Assembly: GCF_016907875.1 (NCBI RefSeq)
Contig: NZ_JAFBCU010000001.1
Coordinates: 930,001 to 994,000, forward strand
Direction: 5' to 3'
Length of the DNA stretch: 64,000 nucleotides
Origin: Arthrobacter roseus
GTDB lineage: Bacteria > Actinomycetota > Actinomycetes > Actinomycetales > Micrococcaceae
Positions within the stretch are counted from its first letter, which is position 1, and every line of letters starts with the position of its first letter. A model generated the notes under the pieces. The model was not told where the DNA came from and searched no databases. It was given only the letters and a program-made list of their open reading frames with translations. This document shows positions 11,151 through 19,040 of this stretch, piece after piece. The position numbers were made by a program, and so were the translations under genes.

Positions 11151-11156
11151 TAACGT
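11151..11156 (+). promoter_or_regulatory. -10 box of a leaderless promoter for the DtxR gene
   Basis: TAACGT ends exactly 7 nt before the GTG at 11164, the spacing of leaderless actinobacterial transcripts. The spacer AGGGGGC is G-rich but lies too close to the codon for a normal ribosome site. Confidence 0.5.
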
Positions 11157-11163
11157 AGGGGGC

Positions 11164-11859
11164 GTGACAGACCTGATTGATACCACAGAGATGTACCTGC
11201 GAACCATACTGGAACTGGAGGAGGAGGGCATTGTTGCCCTTCGCGCACGCATAGCCGAGAGGCTGCGCCACTCCGGTCCCACAGTGTCCCAGACGATTGG
11301 CAGAATGGAGCGCGACGGACTCGTCATAGTCTCCGGCGACAGGCATCTCGAATTCACCGAGGTCGGCCGCCGTCGGGCGGTGGAAGTGATGCGCAAGCAT
11401 CGTTTGGCGGAACGGCTCCTCGCGGACGTGATCGGGTTGGACTGGGCCTACGTCCACGAAGAGGCATGCCGCTGGGAACACGTCATGAGTGAACGCGTGG
11501 AACGGCGGCTCTTCGATTTGCTGGACCGCCCGAGCGAATCGCCGTACGGTAACCCGATCCCCGGGCTTGAAGCTCTCGGCGGAGCCCCGGCGCCGGATTT
11601 CACCTCAGGAGTGGCCAATCTGTCGACCATCATGGCTAGCGGGAATCTTGAGGATACTTATCTGGTGAAACGGCTTTCAGAGCCTATCCAGGTGGAACCG
11701 GAGCTGCTCGGGCAGCTGGAGGAGGGTGGGATTAGGCCGGGGGCCACTGTAAGTCTTGAGGCAGTCGGAGACTATGTCTCTGTGCGCGTCCCCGGGGTGG
11801 CTGGTGCACTTGAACTTCCGCCCGAGGTGGCTTCCCACATTTTCGTTGCGACCTCCTAG
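11164..11859 (+). CDS. DtxR/IdeR-family metal-dependent repressor
   Basis: A 231-residue protein with the three DtxR domains: winged helix (DTTEMYLRTILELEEEG, RHSGPTVSQTIGRMERDGL), metal-binding dimer domain (HRLAERLL, EEACRWEHVMSERVE with the His/Glu/Cys ligands) and a C-terminal SH3-like domain (PGATVSLEAVGDYVSVRVPG). It fits the iron-responsive IdeR type: iron-loaded protein represses iron uptake genes. The serine at the HHXX-type position and the C-x-W-E motif look intact. Start GTG 11164 is probably leaderless. Confidence 0.9.
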   Translation: MTDLIDTTEMYLRTILELEEEGIVALRARIAERLRHSGPTVSQTIGRMERDGLVIVSGDRHLEFTEVGRRRAVEVMRKHRLAERLLADVIGLDWAYVHEEACRWEHVMSERVERRLFDLLDRPSESPYGNPIPGLEALGGAPAPDFTSGVANLSTIMASGNLEDTYLVKRLSEPIQVEPELLGQLEEGGIRPGATVSLEAVGDYVSVRVPGVAGALELPPEVASHIFVATS

Positions 11860-11874
11860 CCCTGCACAGACCCC

Positions 11875-11903
11875 ATGACACCGGCCATAACGAGTGCTAT
11901 GAT
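11875..11903 (+). promoter_or_regulatory. Promoter of riboswitch 1 / M23 hydrolase
   Basis: ATGACA (11875-11880), a 17-nt spacer and TATGAT (11898-11903) form a good housekeeping-type promoter. A transcript starting near 11910 would have a leader of about 300 nt containing the c-di-AMP riboswitch. A 5-bp inverted repeat with 4-nt spacer (11937-11950) just downstream could be an operator. Confidence 0.6.
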
Positions 11904-11989
11904 CGCTCTCGATAGTGCAGAAGACCTGGCGTAGGATAACAGGATTGTTACGACGGCGTCAGGCAACCTATAGTTGTTCGCGGACGTCG

Positions 11990-12205
11990 AGACATCGGCG
12001 TTACCTTTCCGTCAGCCGAGCCCTGCCAGCGGAAAGCGTTCAGTCAAAAGTTTGGCAGGGGTGGAGGATCCATTTTCGGCGGCCCAGCAATGGTGCCGCC
12101 TTGGGGTGAAGTCCCAAAGACCGTCAGCACAACCGTGTGCCGCCGCGTCCAGGGGCCGGGCTACTCTCTAGCCCGAATCCGACAGCTAACTTCGCAGGCG
12201 TATCG
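11990..12205 (+). promoter_or_regulatory. c-di-AMP riboswitch (ydaO-yuaA type) 1
   Basis: The leader shows the conserved blocks of the ydaO/yuaA class in order: a helix CCCTGCCA...TGGCAGGG (12021-12060), GGAGGATCCA, TTGGGGTGAAGTCC (12101-12114), and CCGAATCCGACAGCTAAC followed by TCGCAGGCG near 12173-12200. The switch ends just before the ribosome site GGAGAGG of the M23 gene. In Actinobacteria this class sits before rpf and NlpC/P60 genes and turns expression off when c-di-AMP binds. The 5' boundary is approximate. Confidence 0.88.
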
Positions 12206-12216
12206 GAGAGGAAAAT

Positions 12217-12987
12217 ATGTCGAAGCACAGGGCTTCGCCGCGTCACGTTGCGCCGGAATCCATGCCGGAACCGCGCCCCCGTGATGCTCATCGGGCGGCT
12301 AGGCGTCGTCAGCCCGTGACACCACGCAACACCTACTCATTCACGGGTATTGGACAAAAGGTAGCGATGGTAGCGGCCGTGTCCGGGATCGCCCTCACCG
12401 TAGCCTTGCCCACCACAGCAGCAGCCCCCAACGCGGAAGCTGAAGCACCCAAGCCGCAGACGAGCAAGCTGGTTTCCGCTGCATCTACAGCACAAGTCAG
12501 CTTTCAAAGGGTTCAGCTCGGCAGCGAATTCGATCCAGAGCGCAAACTAGACTCCATCATGGCCGCGTCCGGTGGGAATCTTGAACTGGCCCAGGCGGAA
12601 GGTTCACTCGCCGCACCCCTGAAGACTCTTGAGCCGACGTCGAGCTTTGGATACCGTGGCAGTCCCATCACAGGAATAGCCGAGATGCACTCGGGCCAGG
12701 ACTTCGCCTCTCCCTGCGGGTCGGATGTACTGGCGGCGGCCTCCGGAGTCGTGAAATCCGCCGGGTGGCATGCTTTCGGCGGTGGTAATCGGGTTGTAGT
12801 CGATCACGGCAACGGCTTGGAAACCACGTATAACCACATGTCGGCCATTACCGTCACGGTAGGGCAGCAAGTGGAACGCGGAGACAATGTTGGAGCCAGT
12901 GGAAGCACAGGCGCCTCCACAGGGTGTCACTTGCATTTCGAGGTTCTTGTTGACGGCAAAGCCGTCGACCCCAATGGCTGGCTGTGA
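12217..12987 (+). CDS. Secreted M23 (LytM-type) endopeptidase
   Basis: A 256-residue exported protein. A long basic N-terminal stretch precedes a hydrophobic signal helix (VAMVAAVSGIALTVALP) and TTAAAPNA cleavage region. The C-terminal domain is M23/LytM: zinc ligands in MHSGQDFASPCG (H and D) and the HLHFEV motif. Such enzymes cut peptide cross-links of peptidoglycan or activate amidases. GGAGAGG precedes the ATG. Expression is controlled by the c-di-AMP riboswitch in its leader, linking wall cutting to c-di-AMP level. Confidence 0.92.
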   Translation: MSKHRASPRHVAPESMPEPRPRDAHRAARRRQPVTPRNTYSFTGIGQKVAMVAAVSGIALTVALPTTAAAPNAEAEAPKPQTSKLVSAASTAQVSFQRVQLGSEFDPERKLDSIMAASGGNLELAQAEGSLAAPLKTLEPTSSFGYRGSPITGIAEMHSGQDFASPCGSDVLAAASGVVKSAGWHAFGGGNRVVVDHGNGLETTYNHMSAITVTVGQQVERGDNVGASGSTGASTGCHLHFEVLVDGKAVDPNGWL

Positions 12988-13016
12988 TAAGCAACACGTT
13001 CGTTCGTGACCTGAGC

Positions 13017-13045
13017 GTGACATCATCACGAAACTGTTGTACCGT
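13017..13045 (+). promoter_or_regulatory. Promoter of riboswitch 2 / NlpC-P60 operon
   Basis: GTGACA (13017-13022), a 17-nt spacer and TACCGT (13040-13045) make a plausible promoter. The hexamer CGTGAC occurs twice 11 bp apart (13005-13010 and 13016-13021), the second overlapping the -35 element, so a regulator binding one face of the helix is likely; MtrA-type regulators are a candidate but this is inference. Confidence 0.55.
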
Positions 13046-13052
13046 CTAACTC

Positions 13053-13270
13053 GTGCCAAATTCGCAAAGATTTGGCACACTCGGACAGATCGCCAAACTC
13101 TGCCACTGACCGAGGTCCGTTCGCATAAATCGCATGGCAGAGGCGGGGGAACCAATTTTGGGTCTGGTATCACCAGATCCTTGGGGTTAAGTCGTGGAAG
13201 TTCGTCTCGTACGAAAGCCGCGGCCGGGTGACTCCCATCCGAATCCGACAGCTCACCCCGCAGGCATTGG
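13053..13270 (+). promoter_or_regulatory. c-di-AMP riboswitch (ydaO-yuaA type) 2
   Basis: This second leader carries the same block order as the first: CTCTGCCA...TGGCAGAG helix (13099-13142), GGGGGAACCA, TTGGGGTTAAGTC (13181-13193), and CCGAATCCGACAGCTCAC followed by CCGCAGGC (13239-13265). A 9-bp hairpin at 13053-13078 lies at its 5' end. It runs to the GGGAGAGG ribosome site of the NlpC/P60 gene. It is a separate switch with its own promoter, not a repeat within one transcript. Confidence 0.88.
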
Positions 13271-13284
13271 GAGAGGCAACTTCT

Positions 13285-14097
13285 GTGTCTATTAGTACTA
13301 TTTCAGGACGCCATCGTGCGGCCACCGTCAAGTCCAGCCCTCTGACTGCCATCTCCAAGGCAGTCTCCTCAAACGCAGGCACAGTGGGCCGTAACGCTGC
13401 TGTTATAGCCGCCACGTCGGGGCTCATCCTCACCGCGGGCCTTCCCGCACAAGCTGCTGAGAGCATGGACCGCGAGGCTCTGTCCACCACGGTGCTCAGC
13501 CAGACCAGCCTGCAGCCAACCACAGTCTCTGTCCCGGCAACTGCCAAGGTGTCCTTCGAGCGCGAAGCCGCCGTCGTGGCCGAGCCATTTCAGGCTCCGA
13601 TTGTAGAAACCGAGACTGCACCGGCACAGGTTGTCGAAGCTCCCGAGGCCGTTGAGGCCCCCGCAGCTGAACTGGCCACGGCACCGGCGCAGGCGTCCGA
13701 ACCTGCACAGCCAGCCGCGCAGGCCGCTCCCGCACCGGAAGCCGCTCCCGCACCGGAAACCAAGGAAGCACCGGCACCCGTAGCTTCCAGCAGCGTCGGC
13801 GCAGCCCTCGTTGCTTCGGCATACGGCCAGCTTGGCATCGGGCAGGACTGCACTGCGATGGTCGAGAAAGCTCTGCGGTCCGTCGGTAAGACCGTCGGAG
13901 ACATCGGCCCGGCCGGCTTCTACGCGTACGGCACTGTCGTGAGCACTCCTGCTCCCGGGGATCTCATGATCCGCCCAGGCCATGTGGCCATCTATGTCGG
14001 CAACGGACAGGCCATCAGCGGTGGCTTCAACGGCTTGAACACCGTCCTTCACGATGCATCCGTCCTTTCCGGCTCCACCTTCGTTCGCGTCAGCTAA
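13285..14097 (+). CDS. Secreted NlpC/P60-family wall hydrolase 1
   Basis: A 270-residue exported protein. Signal region AAVIAATSGLILTAGLPAQAA, then an Ala/Pro/Glu-rich linker (about residues 95-170), then an NlpC/P60 domain with catalytic cysteine in GIGQDCTAMVEKAL and histidine in PGHVAIYVGNGQ. The motif DCT replaces the more usual DCSG. These enzymes cut D-iGlu-diaminopimelate or similar stem-peptide bonds. I use the GTG at 13285, which has GGGAGAGG 8 nt upstream; an upstream frame to 13228 lies inside the riboswitch. Cotranscribed with the paralogue 26 nt downstream. Confidence 0.9.
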   Translation: MSISTISGRHRAATVKSSPLTAISKAVSSNAGTVGRNAAVIAATSGLILTAGLPAQAAESMDREALSTTVLSQTSLQPTTVSVPATAKVSFEREAAVVAEPFQAPIVETETAPAQVVEAPEAVEAPAAELATAPAQASEPAQPAAQAAPAPEAAPAPETKEAPAPVASSSVGAALVASAYGQLGIGQDCTAMVEKALRSVGKTVGDIGPAGFYAYGTVVSTPAPGDLMIRPGHVAIYVGNGQAISGGFNGLNTVLHDASVLSGSTFVRVS

Positions 14098-14123
14098 TCC
14101 TAGAATCAACCGGAGAAACGAAT

Positions 14124-14927
14124 ATGACACCTCGTGCCACTATCTCGCGCCACCGCGCGGACGTTCAGCGGTCAACCCCGCTGACGTCACTGGCGAAAGC
14201 CGTCACCTCGAACGCTGGGGGAGTCGGCCGTTCAGCTGCCGTCATCGCAGCAGCTTCGGGTCTTGTGCTGACGTCCGGCGTTGCAGCTAATGCGGCGCCC
14301 GTGAGCCCCGATCGCCAGTCCGTCACCACGACGCTGGAAATGCAAGCAGCACCGACCACGGTCACCGTTGCCCCAGACGCCAACGTAAGCTTCGAGCGCC
14401 AGGCTGCGGTAGCAGCCGTTGCTGCTCCAGTGGTCGAGGCGCCCGTCGTGCAAGCGGTAGCCAATGAAGTAACTCAGACTCAGCCAGCTGTCGTTGAGCA
14501 GGTTGCAGCTCCCGCTGCACCCGCAGCGCAGACGCCTGCTCCGGTCGTTGAAGCGCCTGCCCCCGTCGTCGAAGCTCCGGCTCCTGCTGTTACCTCCGGC
14601 GTGGGCGCAACTGTCGCTGCCGCCGCGAAGGCCCAGGTGGGAGTGTCTCAGGACTGCACTCGGCTGGTCAGCAACGCTTTGGCGGCTGCTGGCATCAACT
14701 TTCATGGATGGCCGATCGGCTACATGTCTCTCGGCACGGTTGTCGGCGCCGCTCAGGCGCAGCCCGGGGACCTCATCTACTACGACGACGCCGGTGCAGG
14801 AGTTCCCCACATCGCCGTATACATCGGTGGCGGCCAGGCCGTACACGGTGGCTTCAATGGCGGGACCACCGCTATTGCACCGGCCGAGCTCGGCTCCGGT
14901 GGCGTCTATATCCAACTCGGTGGCTAG
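14124..14927 (+). CDS. Secreted NlpC/P60-family wall hydrolase 2
   Basis: A 267-residue paralogue of the preceding protein: similar N-terminus (ISRHRADV, SLAKAVTSNAGGVGRSAAVIAAASGL), signal peptide, Pro/Ala/Val-rich linker with repeated VVEAPAP, and a C-terminal NlpC/P60 domain with cysteine in GVSQDCTRLVSNAL and histidine in VPHIAVYIGGGQ. CGGAGAA lies 7 nt before the ATG. The two genes are a tandem duplication under one c-di-AMP riboswitch and one terminator. The domain is at the minimal family length and seems intact. Confidence 0.9.
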   Translation: MTPRATISRHRADVQRSTPLTSLAKAVTSNAGGVGRSAAVIAAASGLVLTSGVAANAAPVSPDRQSVTTTLEMQAAPTTVTVAPDANVSFERQAAVAAVAAPVVEAPVVQAVANEVTQTQPAVVEQVAAPAAPAAQTPAPVVEAPAPVVEAPAPAVTSGVGATVAAAAKAQVGVSQDCTRLVSNALAAAGINFHGWPIGYMSLGTVVGAAQAQPGDLIYYDDAGAGVPHIAVYIGGGQAVHGGFNGGTTAIAPAELGSGGVYIQLGG

Positions 14928-14944
14928 AACGTCACAGACTTGTC

Positions 14945-14983
14945 CAACGAACTCCGTCCACAAGGACGGGGTTCGTTGTGCTT
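14945..14983 (+). terminator. Terminator of the NlpC/P60 operon
   Basis: A 15-bp stem (14945-14959 with 14964-14978, one G-U pair) with a 4-nt loop, 18 nt after the stop. The tail (tgctt) is only weakly T-rich, so efficiency is uncertain. Confidence 0.7.
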
Positions 14984-15118
14984 AACGAGCCCGGTGTTAG
15001 CGCGACAGCGCTGAACCGTTTACTCTTGCACTGTTGAAGATGCCACCCATGGTGGTGGATCCAACGCCGCCATGTGCGGGCAAGGTTCGGTCAACGGTCA
15101 GTATAAAGGGAACGTGTC

Positions 15119-15619
15119 ATGCGCACTCTCGTTCTGAATGCAGGATATGAGCCACTGGCGGTTGTCACCTTCCGCCGGGCGATCGTCCTTGTGCTGACCG
15201 GCAAAGCGAGTGTCATTGCGGAAGAGGATGAACCGGTGGTTGGACCCAACGAAATCTTGGCGCGCCCCTCCGTCATCCTGCTCAACAGGTACGTTCGAGT
15301 ACCCCACCGTAGCGGCACAGAAGTGTCCCGACGCGGCGTGCTCCGGCGCGACAATCACCTCTGCGCCTATTGCGGTAAGCCAGCCTCAACACTTGACCAT
15401 GTCTTTCCCCGTTCCCGCGGAGGAGGGGACAGCTGGGAGAATCTGGTTGCGTGCTGCCTCCCATGCAACAACCTCAAAGGAAATCGGACCCTCGTCGAAA
15501 TCGGCTGGCAGCTGCGGTCCCTGCCACGGCCGCCTCGTGGCCGCATGTGGCAGATTCGAGAACTGGAACGCCCCGCACCACGGTGGGTCGAGTTCCTCGA
15601 ACAGAATCCTGCGGCATAG
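15119..15619 (+). CDS. HNH endonuclease
   Basis: A 166-residue protein of the actinobacterial HNH family. The N-terminal half (LVLNAGYEPLAVVTFRRAIVLVL) is typical of the group; the nuclease is CAYCGKPASTLDHVFPRSRG, then WENLVACCLPCNNLKGNRT, with two CxxC zinc pairs around the His-Asn catalytic residues. Its substrate is not known. A ribosome site (AAGGGA) precedes the ATG. Two nucleotides separate it from the MobA-like gene, so the two are probably cotranscribed. Confidence 0.9.
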   Translation: MRTLVLNAGYEPLAVVTFRRAIVLVLTGKASVIAEEDEPVVGPNEILARPSVILLNRYVRVPHRSGTEVSRRGVLRRDNHLCAYCGKPASTLDHVFPRSRGGGDSWENLVACCLPCNNLKGNRTLVEIGWQLRSLPRPPRGRMWQIRELERPAPRWVEFLEQNPAA

Positions 15620-15621
15620 CA

Positions 15622-16257
15622 GTGCCCAGTCTCGATGCGATCATTGTTGCGGGTGGTCGTTCCAGCCGGCTCGGCGGAAGCTCCAAGGCTTTGCTGGAAT
15701 ATAAGGGGGTTAGTCTGCTGACCCGGACCGTGACCGCGGTTCAGGATGCTGGGGCTAACCACACAGTCGTCGTCGGCCCGGATGACGTACTGCGCCCACG
15801 CTTACCGGGCATCGTCCTTATGACACGTGAAGTCCCACCCTTTTCTGGGCCGGCCGCGGCCATCGGGGCGGGATTGCGTTCACTACTTGAGGCGCGGGGG
15901 CACTTGCTTGACTCAGCGTTGGACAGTGACGACATCACCCTGTTGCTAGCGTGCGACATGCCACAAGCGCCGTCCATCGTCCATACCCTGCTGAACGCCG
16001 TCGAACTCCGGCCAGGCTTCCATGCCTGGGTGCCGCAAGACCCAAGCGGCAGGGCGCAGTATCTGGCGTGCGCTGTCAGAACGGCGGCCCTCACCGACGC
16101 TGTCGGGGCAGCTGGGGACCTGGCTGGCAAGCCAGTAAGAGTTCTCCTTGCTAGTCTGCAGAGGTACACCTTCACCTCCGATTCAACGGCCGACGTGGAT
16201 ACTCCAGCGGACGCCGCGATGTTCGGGATCACGGTGCAGAACGGGACACGTCACTGA
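15622..16257 (+). CDS. MobA-like molybdopterin nucleotidyltransferase
   Basis: A 211-residue NTP-transferase with the nucleotide-binding loop LDAIIVAGGRSSRLGG followed by SKALLEYKG, and the metal-binding LLACDMPQAP (the D-x-P element of MobA). MobA proteins attach GMP to molybdopterin, giving the bis-guanine dinucleotide cofactor. The DKA of classic MobA reads SKA here. The GTG at 15622 begins directly after the HNH stop. Neighbours DUF6457 and MoeA support a molybdenum role; a related CMP- or other NTP-transferase activity cannot be excluded. Confidence 0.8.
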   Translation: MPSLDAIIVAGGRSSRLGGSSKALLEYKGVSLLTRTVTAVQDAGANHTVVVGPDDVLRPRLPGIVLMTREVPPFSGPAAAIGAGLRSLLEARGHLLDSALDSDDITLLLACDMPQAPSIVHTLLNAVELRPGFHAWVPQDPSGRAQYLACAVRTAALTDAVGAAGDLAGKPVRVLLASLQRYTFTSDSTADVDTPADAAMFGITVQNGTRH

Positions 16258-16270
16258 CGAGGAGCGGATA

Positions 16271-16579
16271 ATGACTGGGCACATTGAGGTACTTGAACCC
16301 TGGGTGGAGGAGCTGTTGACCGCTCTTGAGATCGAGGGTACTCCCATAGACATCGAAGCCGTTCTTGATCTAGCTGGCGAAGCCGCGCACCAAATTGTTC
16401 GTCCTGCGGCACCGGTGACAACCTTCATCGTGGGCTATGCGGCCGGACTCGCGGCAGCTACGGACCAAGCTACGTCGGTTGTCGCGATGAAGGCTGCTTC
16501 GGGGGTGGCCAGTCGTCTCTGCGCCGAACGCGCGGAACGCGCCGGAAACAGCGCGGAATCACCCGCAGCGGAAGAGTAA
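16271..16579 (+). CDS. DUF6457 protein (molybdenum-linked), copy 1
   Basis: A 102-residue alpha-helical protein. It shares with the protein at 57828-58145 the layout: W-x-x-x-L helix near the N-terminus, a D-I/V helix, then VTTFIVGYAAG and a C-terminal helix. This matches DUF6457, a small actinobacterial family. It lies between the MobA-like gene and moeA with gaps of 13 and 4 nt, and the other copy is adjacent to a formate-dehydrogenase-like gene, so a role in molybdenum-cofactor assembly or insertion is a good guess, not a known function. GAGGAG precedes the ATG. Confidence 0.75.
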   Translation: MTGHIEVLEPWVEELLTALEIEGTPIDIEAVLDLAGEAAHQIVRPAAPVTTFIVGYAAGLAAATDQATSVVAMKAASGVASRLCAERAERAGNSAESPAAEE

Positions 16580-16583
16580 TGAA

Positions 16584-17732
16584 ATGACCGCCAGTTCGTG
16601 GCCGTATGCCCGAATAGTCGCCTACAGTGCCTTACGACCACTTGAACCGAAGCAGTATCCACTTGCTGCCTGCGTCGGCGCCGCGGTGGCCGAGGATGTC
16701 CATGCTCTCGGGCCAATGCCGCATTACGCATCCTCTGCCATGGACGGGTGGGCTGTGACAGGGGACGGACCCTGGAGGCTGCAGGAGCCAGGCGCGCTGA
16801 GCCCCGGGGTGGCGAGCACGATCATCACGGGCGCGCCGATTCCGCAGGGTGCTACAGCAGTGCTCCGTAGTGAGTCGGGAACGGTGACGGACGGCATTCT
16901 CAGCCTCAATTCCAGAGCGAAGGCACATGCGCCCTGGGCGGGCCAACACATTCGCCCGGAAGGCACGGAAGCCTCAGCCGGTGAACTGCTGATTCCTCAG
17001 GGGACCATCCTGACACCGGCATGGGTGGCGGTAGCGGCAGGCGCCACCCGCGACGAGCTGTGCATCACTCGCATGCCCGTGGTGGACCTGGTCTCCACCG
17101 GCGACGAAGTCATCGCTGAAGGAACTCCTTCGGCTGGCCAGGTCCGCGACACGTTCAGTCTGCTATTGCCGGACGCAGTGCGCGGTCTCGGTGCGAGGAC
17201 GCGCACAGTGCTGCATGTACCGGATGACTCACAGCAGCTCACGGCTGCTCTTCTCCGCCCAGGGGCCGACGTCGTCATCACCACCGGAGGAACTGGAACC
17301 TCGAGCGCGGATCACCTGCGGGAGGTTCTTGCCACACTGGGCGCGAACGTCATAGTGCATTCCATAGCCATGAGGCCGGGTCATCCCGCTCTATTGGCAC
17401 TCCTGCCTGATGGCAGGGCTGTCGTGGGTCTGCCTGGAAATCCGCTCGCTGCCATGATGGCGCTGCTCACCCTCGCCGGACCGTTGATTGCGAGGCTGGC
17501 GGGAAGACCGCAGCCAGAGACGCGGAGCTCAGTGTCGGCGTTGGACGTGACGCCGCTGCCGGGGCGTCACCGACTGCTCCCGGCGAAGGAATCGGCGGAC
17601 GGCGTGACAGCTGTGGAACGCATCGGTTCAGGGATGCTCCGCGGGCTCGCCACCGCAGATTGTGTGCTCGTGGTTCCACCAGAAGGGCTGGTCCGCGGTG
17701 CTACCGCACAGGTTATGCATCTGCCGTGGTAG
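16584..17732 (+). CDS. moeA: Molybdopterin molybdenumtransferase MoeA
   Basis: A 382-residue MoeA, which inserts molybdate into adenylylated molybdopterin. Visible motifs: MPHYASSAMDGWAV near the N-terminus, the IITGAPIPQGA segment, the MoCF domain with VDLVSTGDE, VVITTGGTGTSS and VVGLPGNPLAAM, and a C-terminal beta domain ending HLPW. Length is at the short end of the family but all domains are present. It follows the DUF6457 gene after 4 nt. Its 3' end overlaps the convergent TehA-like gene by 20 bp. Confidence 0.92.
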   Translation: MTASSWPYARIVAYSALRPLEPKQYPLAACVGAAVAEDVHALGPMPHYASSAMDGWAVTGDGPWRLQEPGALSPGVASTIITGAPIPQGATAVLRSESGTVTDGILSLNSRAKAHAPWAGQHIRPEGTEASAGELLIPQGTILTPAWVAVAAGATRDELCITRMPVVDLVSTGDEVIAEGTPSAGQVRDTFSLLLPDAVRGLGARTRTVLHVPDDSQQLTAALLRPGADVVITTGGTGTSSADHLREVLATLGANVIVHSIAMRPGHPALLALLPDGRAVVGLPGNPLAAMMALLTLAGPLIARLAGRPQPETRSSVSALDVTPLPGRHRLLPAKESADGVTAVERIGSGMLRGLATADCVLVVPPEGLVRGATAQVMHLPW

Positions 17733-18798
17733 CGGAAGGCTGGCGGGGGTTTCCGCGGCCGCCGTCGGTCCACCAGCTGAAGCCAGTGCGGAGCATCGCA
17801 ACCGTGGACAGCAACCAGACGATGCCCGCTACCCAAATCCCTGCGTGTCCAATACCGATCATGAAGGCCAGATTTTTCTCAACGCCATAAAACATGCTGG
17901 CAACGGAGTACATGCCGAGGGGAAAGACGATGCTCCATAGTGCGGTCTCGTATTTTAGCGGAGCCCTCCGTACGCCGTGGCGCCAGATCCCAAAAATGAT
18001 GAGCAATGGTATCCACCACAGACCCAGTGCCCAGAGAAGGTAACTCATACCGGAGACGAAAGCTCCGGTGGTGGCCATGATCGGTAGGTCATCCGGTAGA
18101 AGCAGAATTCTCGAGCCGGCGAGCACAGAGATTGCGGTTGCGCCCATGTAAATCCAGTAGGTGGGGCTAAGGTTCGTGGGTGAATTCTCGTTGACGAGCA
18201 TTCTGAGCGTCACCAGGGTGGCCACGAGAAGATAGAGTGCGATTCCGACACCCCATAGACCCACTGCTGCGGGTCCGAGAAGTTCTGGGTGAAAGGACGG
18301 TGCTGTGATGGCGGCCGCCGTCGCTACGGACTGCGTGCCGACCACCCAAAGGAACCAACTGCCATTGACATCCGCCATGACGGAGCGCTCGCCGTGTCCG
18401 AAGAGGACGAGCGCCGGTAGAAGATAGGTGAGCACCAGCCATACCAGGGCGGCGAATACAAAGAGAGCGATCGCGAACGCGGTGAATTCTGTGCTGCTCA
18501 GGTAGGCGCCGAGGACATTCGCGGCGGCGACAATGGTGAAAAACCCAAATGTTTTTGTCGGGTTCTTAACGTCGCTGATGACGCTGGCGCGATAACGGAC
18601 GAAGCGCCATATAGTGGCGACAGTGAGAAGGAACGCGCCGCCCATAGAACAATAGAAAAGTACCAGAGAGATGACGTCGCGTTCGATGATGCGGAATCCC
18701 AGGGCGGTAATAGCGCTTGCCATGACAAATGCGAATGAGGCCGGTGGAAGGTTGCGCATGGCAGCGTCCACCCTCGGCATACTTACAAGCTGGCTCAT
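17713..18798 (-). CDS. TehA/Mae (SLAC1-family) membrane carrier
   Basis: A 361-residue protein with about ten hydrophobic helices and the family opening LPPASFAFVMASAITALG, plus a WIYMGATAISVLAG segment and WWIPLLIIFGIWRH late in the sequence. Relatives include tellurite-resistance TehA, malate carrier Mae and plant SLAC1 anion channels; the substrate here is unknown. I use ATG 18798 (GGAG 12 nt upstream); ATG 18810 also fits. It has its own divergent promoter. No partner tehB is present. Confidence 0.85.
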   Translation of the reverse strand: MSQLVSMPRVDAAMRNLPPASFAFVMASAITALGFRIIERDVISLVLFYCSMGGAFLLTVATIWRFVRYRASVISDVKNPTKTFGFFTIVAAANVLGAYLSSTEFTAFAIALFVFAALVWLVLTYLLPALVLFGHGERSVMADVNGSWFLWVVGTQSVATAAAITAPSFHPELLGPAAVGLWGVGIALYLLVATLVTLRMLVNENSPTNLSPTYWIYMGATAISVLAGSRILLLPDDLPIMATTGAFVSGMSYLLWALGLWWIPLLIIFGIWRHGVRRAPLKYETALWSIVFPLGMYSVASMFYGVEKNLAFMIGIGHAGIWVAGIVWLLSTVAMLRTGFSWWTDGGRGNPRQPSATTADA

Positions 18799-18847
18799 GT
18801 TAATTTTCATCTCCACACATCTACCTTGCCGGTGAACCTTCGTCCAC

Positions 18848-18875
18848 ATTCTACGAAGCTAACGGTTGAGTCACA
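18848..18875 (-). promoter_or_regulatory. Candidate promoter of the TehA-like gene
   Basis: On the minus strand TGTGAC (18875-18870), a 16-nt spacer and TAGAAT (18853-18848) precede the start by about 50 nt. Confidence 0.4.
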
Positions 18876-18971
18876 GGCTGGACGTTCCGTTACTGACGCG
18901 TGTAATGCCCTTCAATCTGTATCATTATGATCCTTCCAGGAGACGTTCCGTATGCCGCACGCTTGCCCGCG

Positions 18972-19003
18972 TGGACAATATGAGCTGAATCACATCTAAT
19001 AAT
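18972..19003 (+). promoter_or_regulatory. Candidate promoter of the ABC importer
   Basis: TGGACA (18972-18977) is followed after 19 nt by TAATAA(T) (18997-19003). The long spacer makes this tentative. It would give a leader of roughly 125 nt containing the foldable region at 19041-19129. Confidence 0.3.
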
Positions 19004-19040
19004 GTGTGCACAACATTTCCGATCCACCGGTTCTGTTGTG

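Noticed and set aside
13369-14130. A 253-codon minus-strand frame across NlpC/P60 gene 1
   Set aside because: Cysteine/Gly-rich translation of a Pro/Ala-rich linker; no start signal or family match, and the + strand gene has catalytic motifs.
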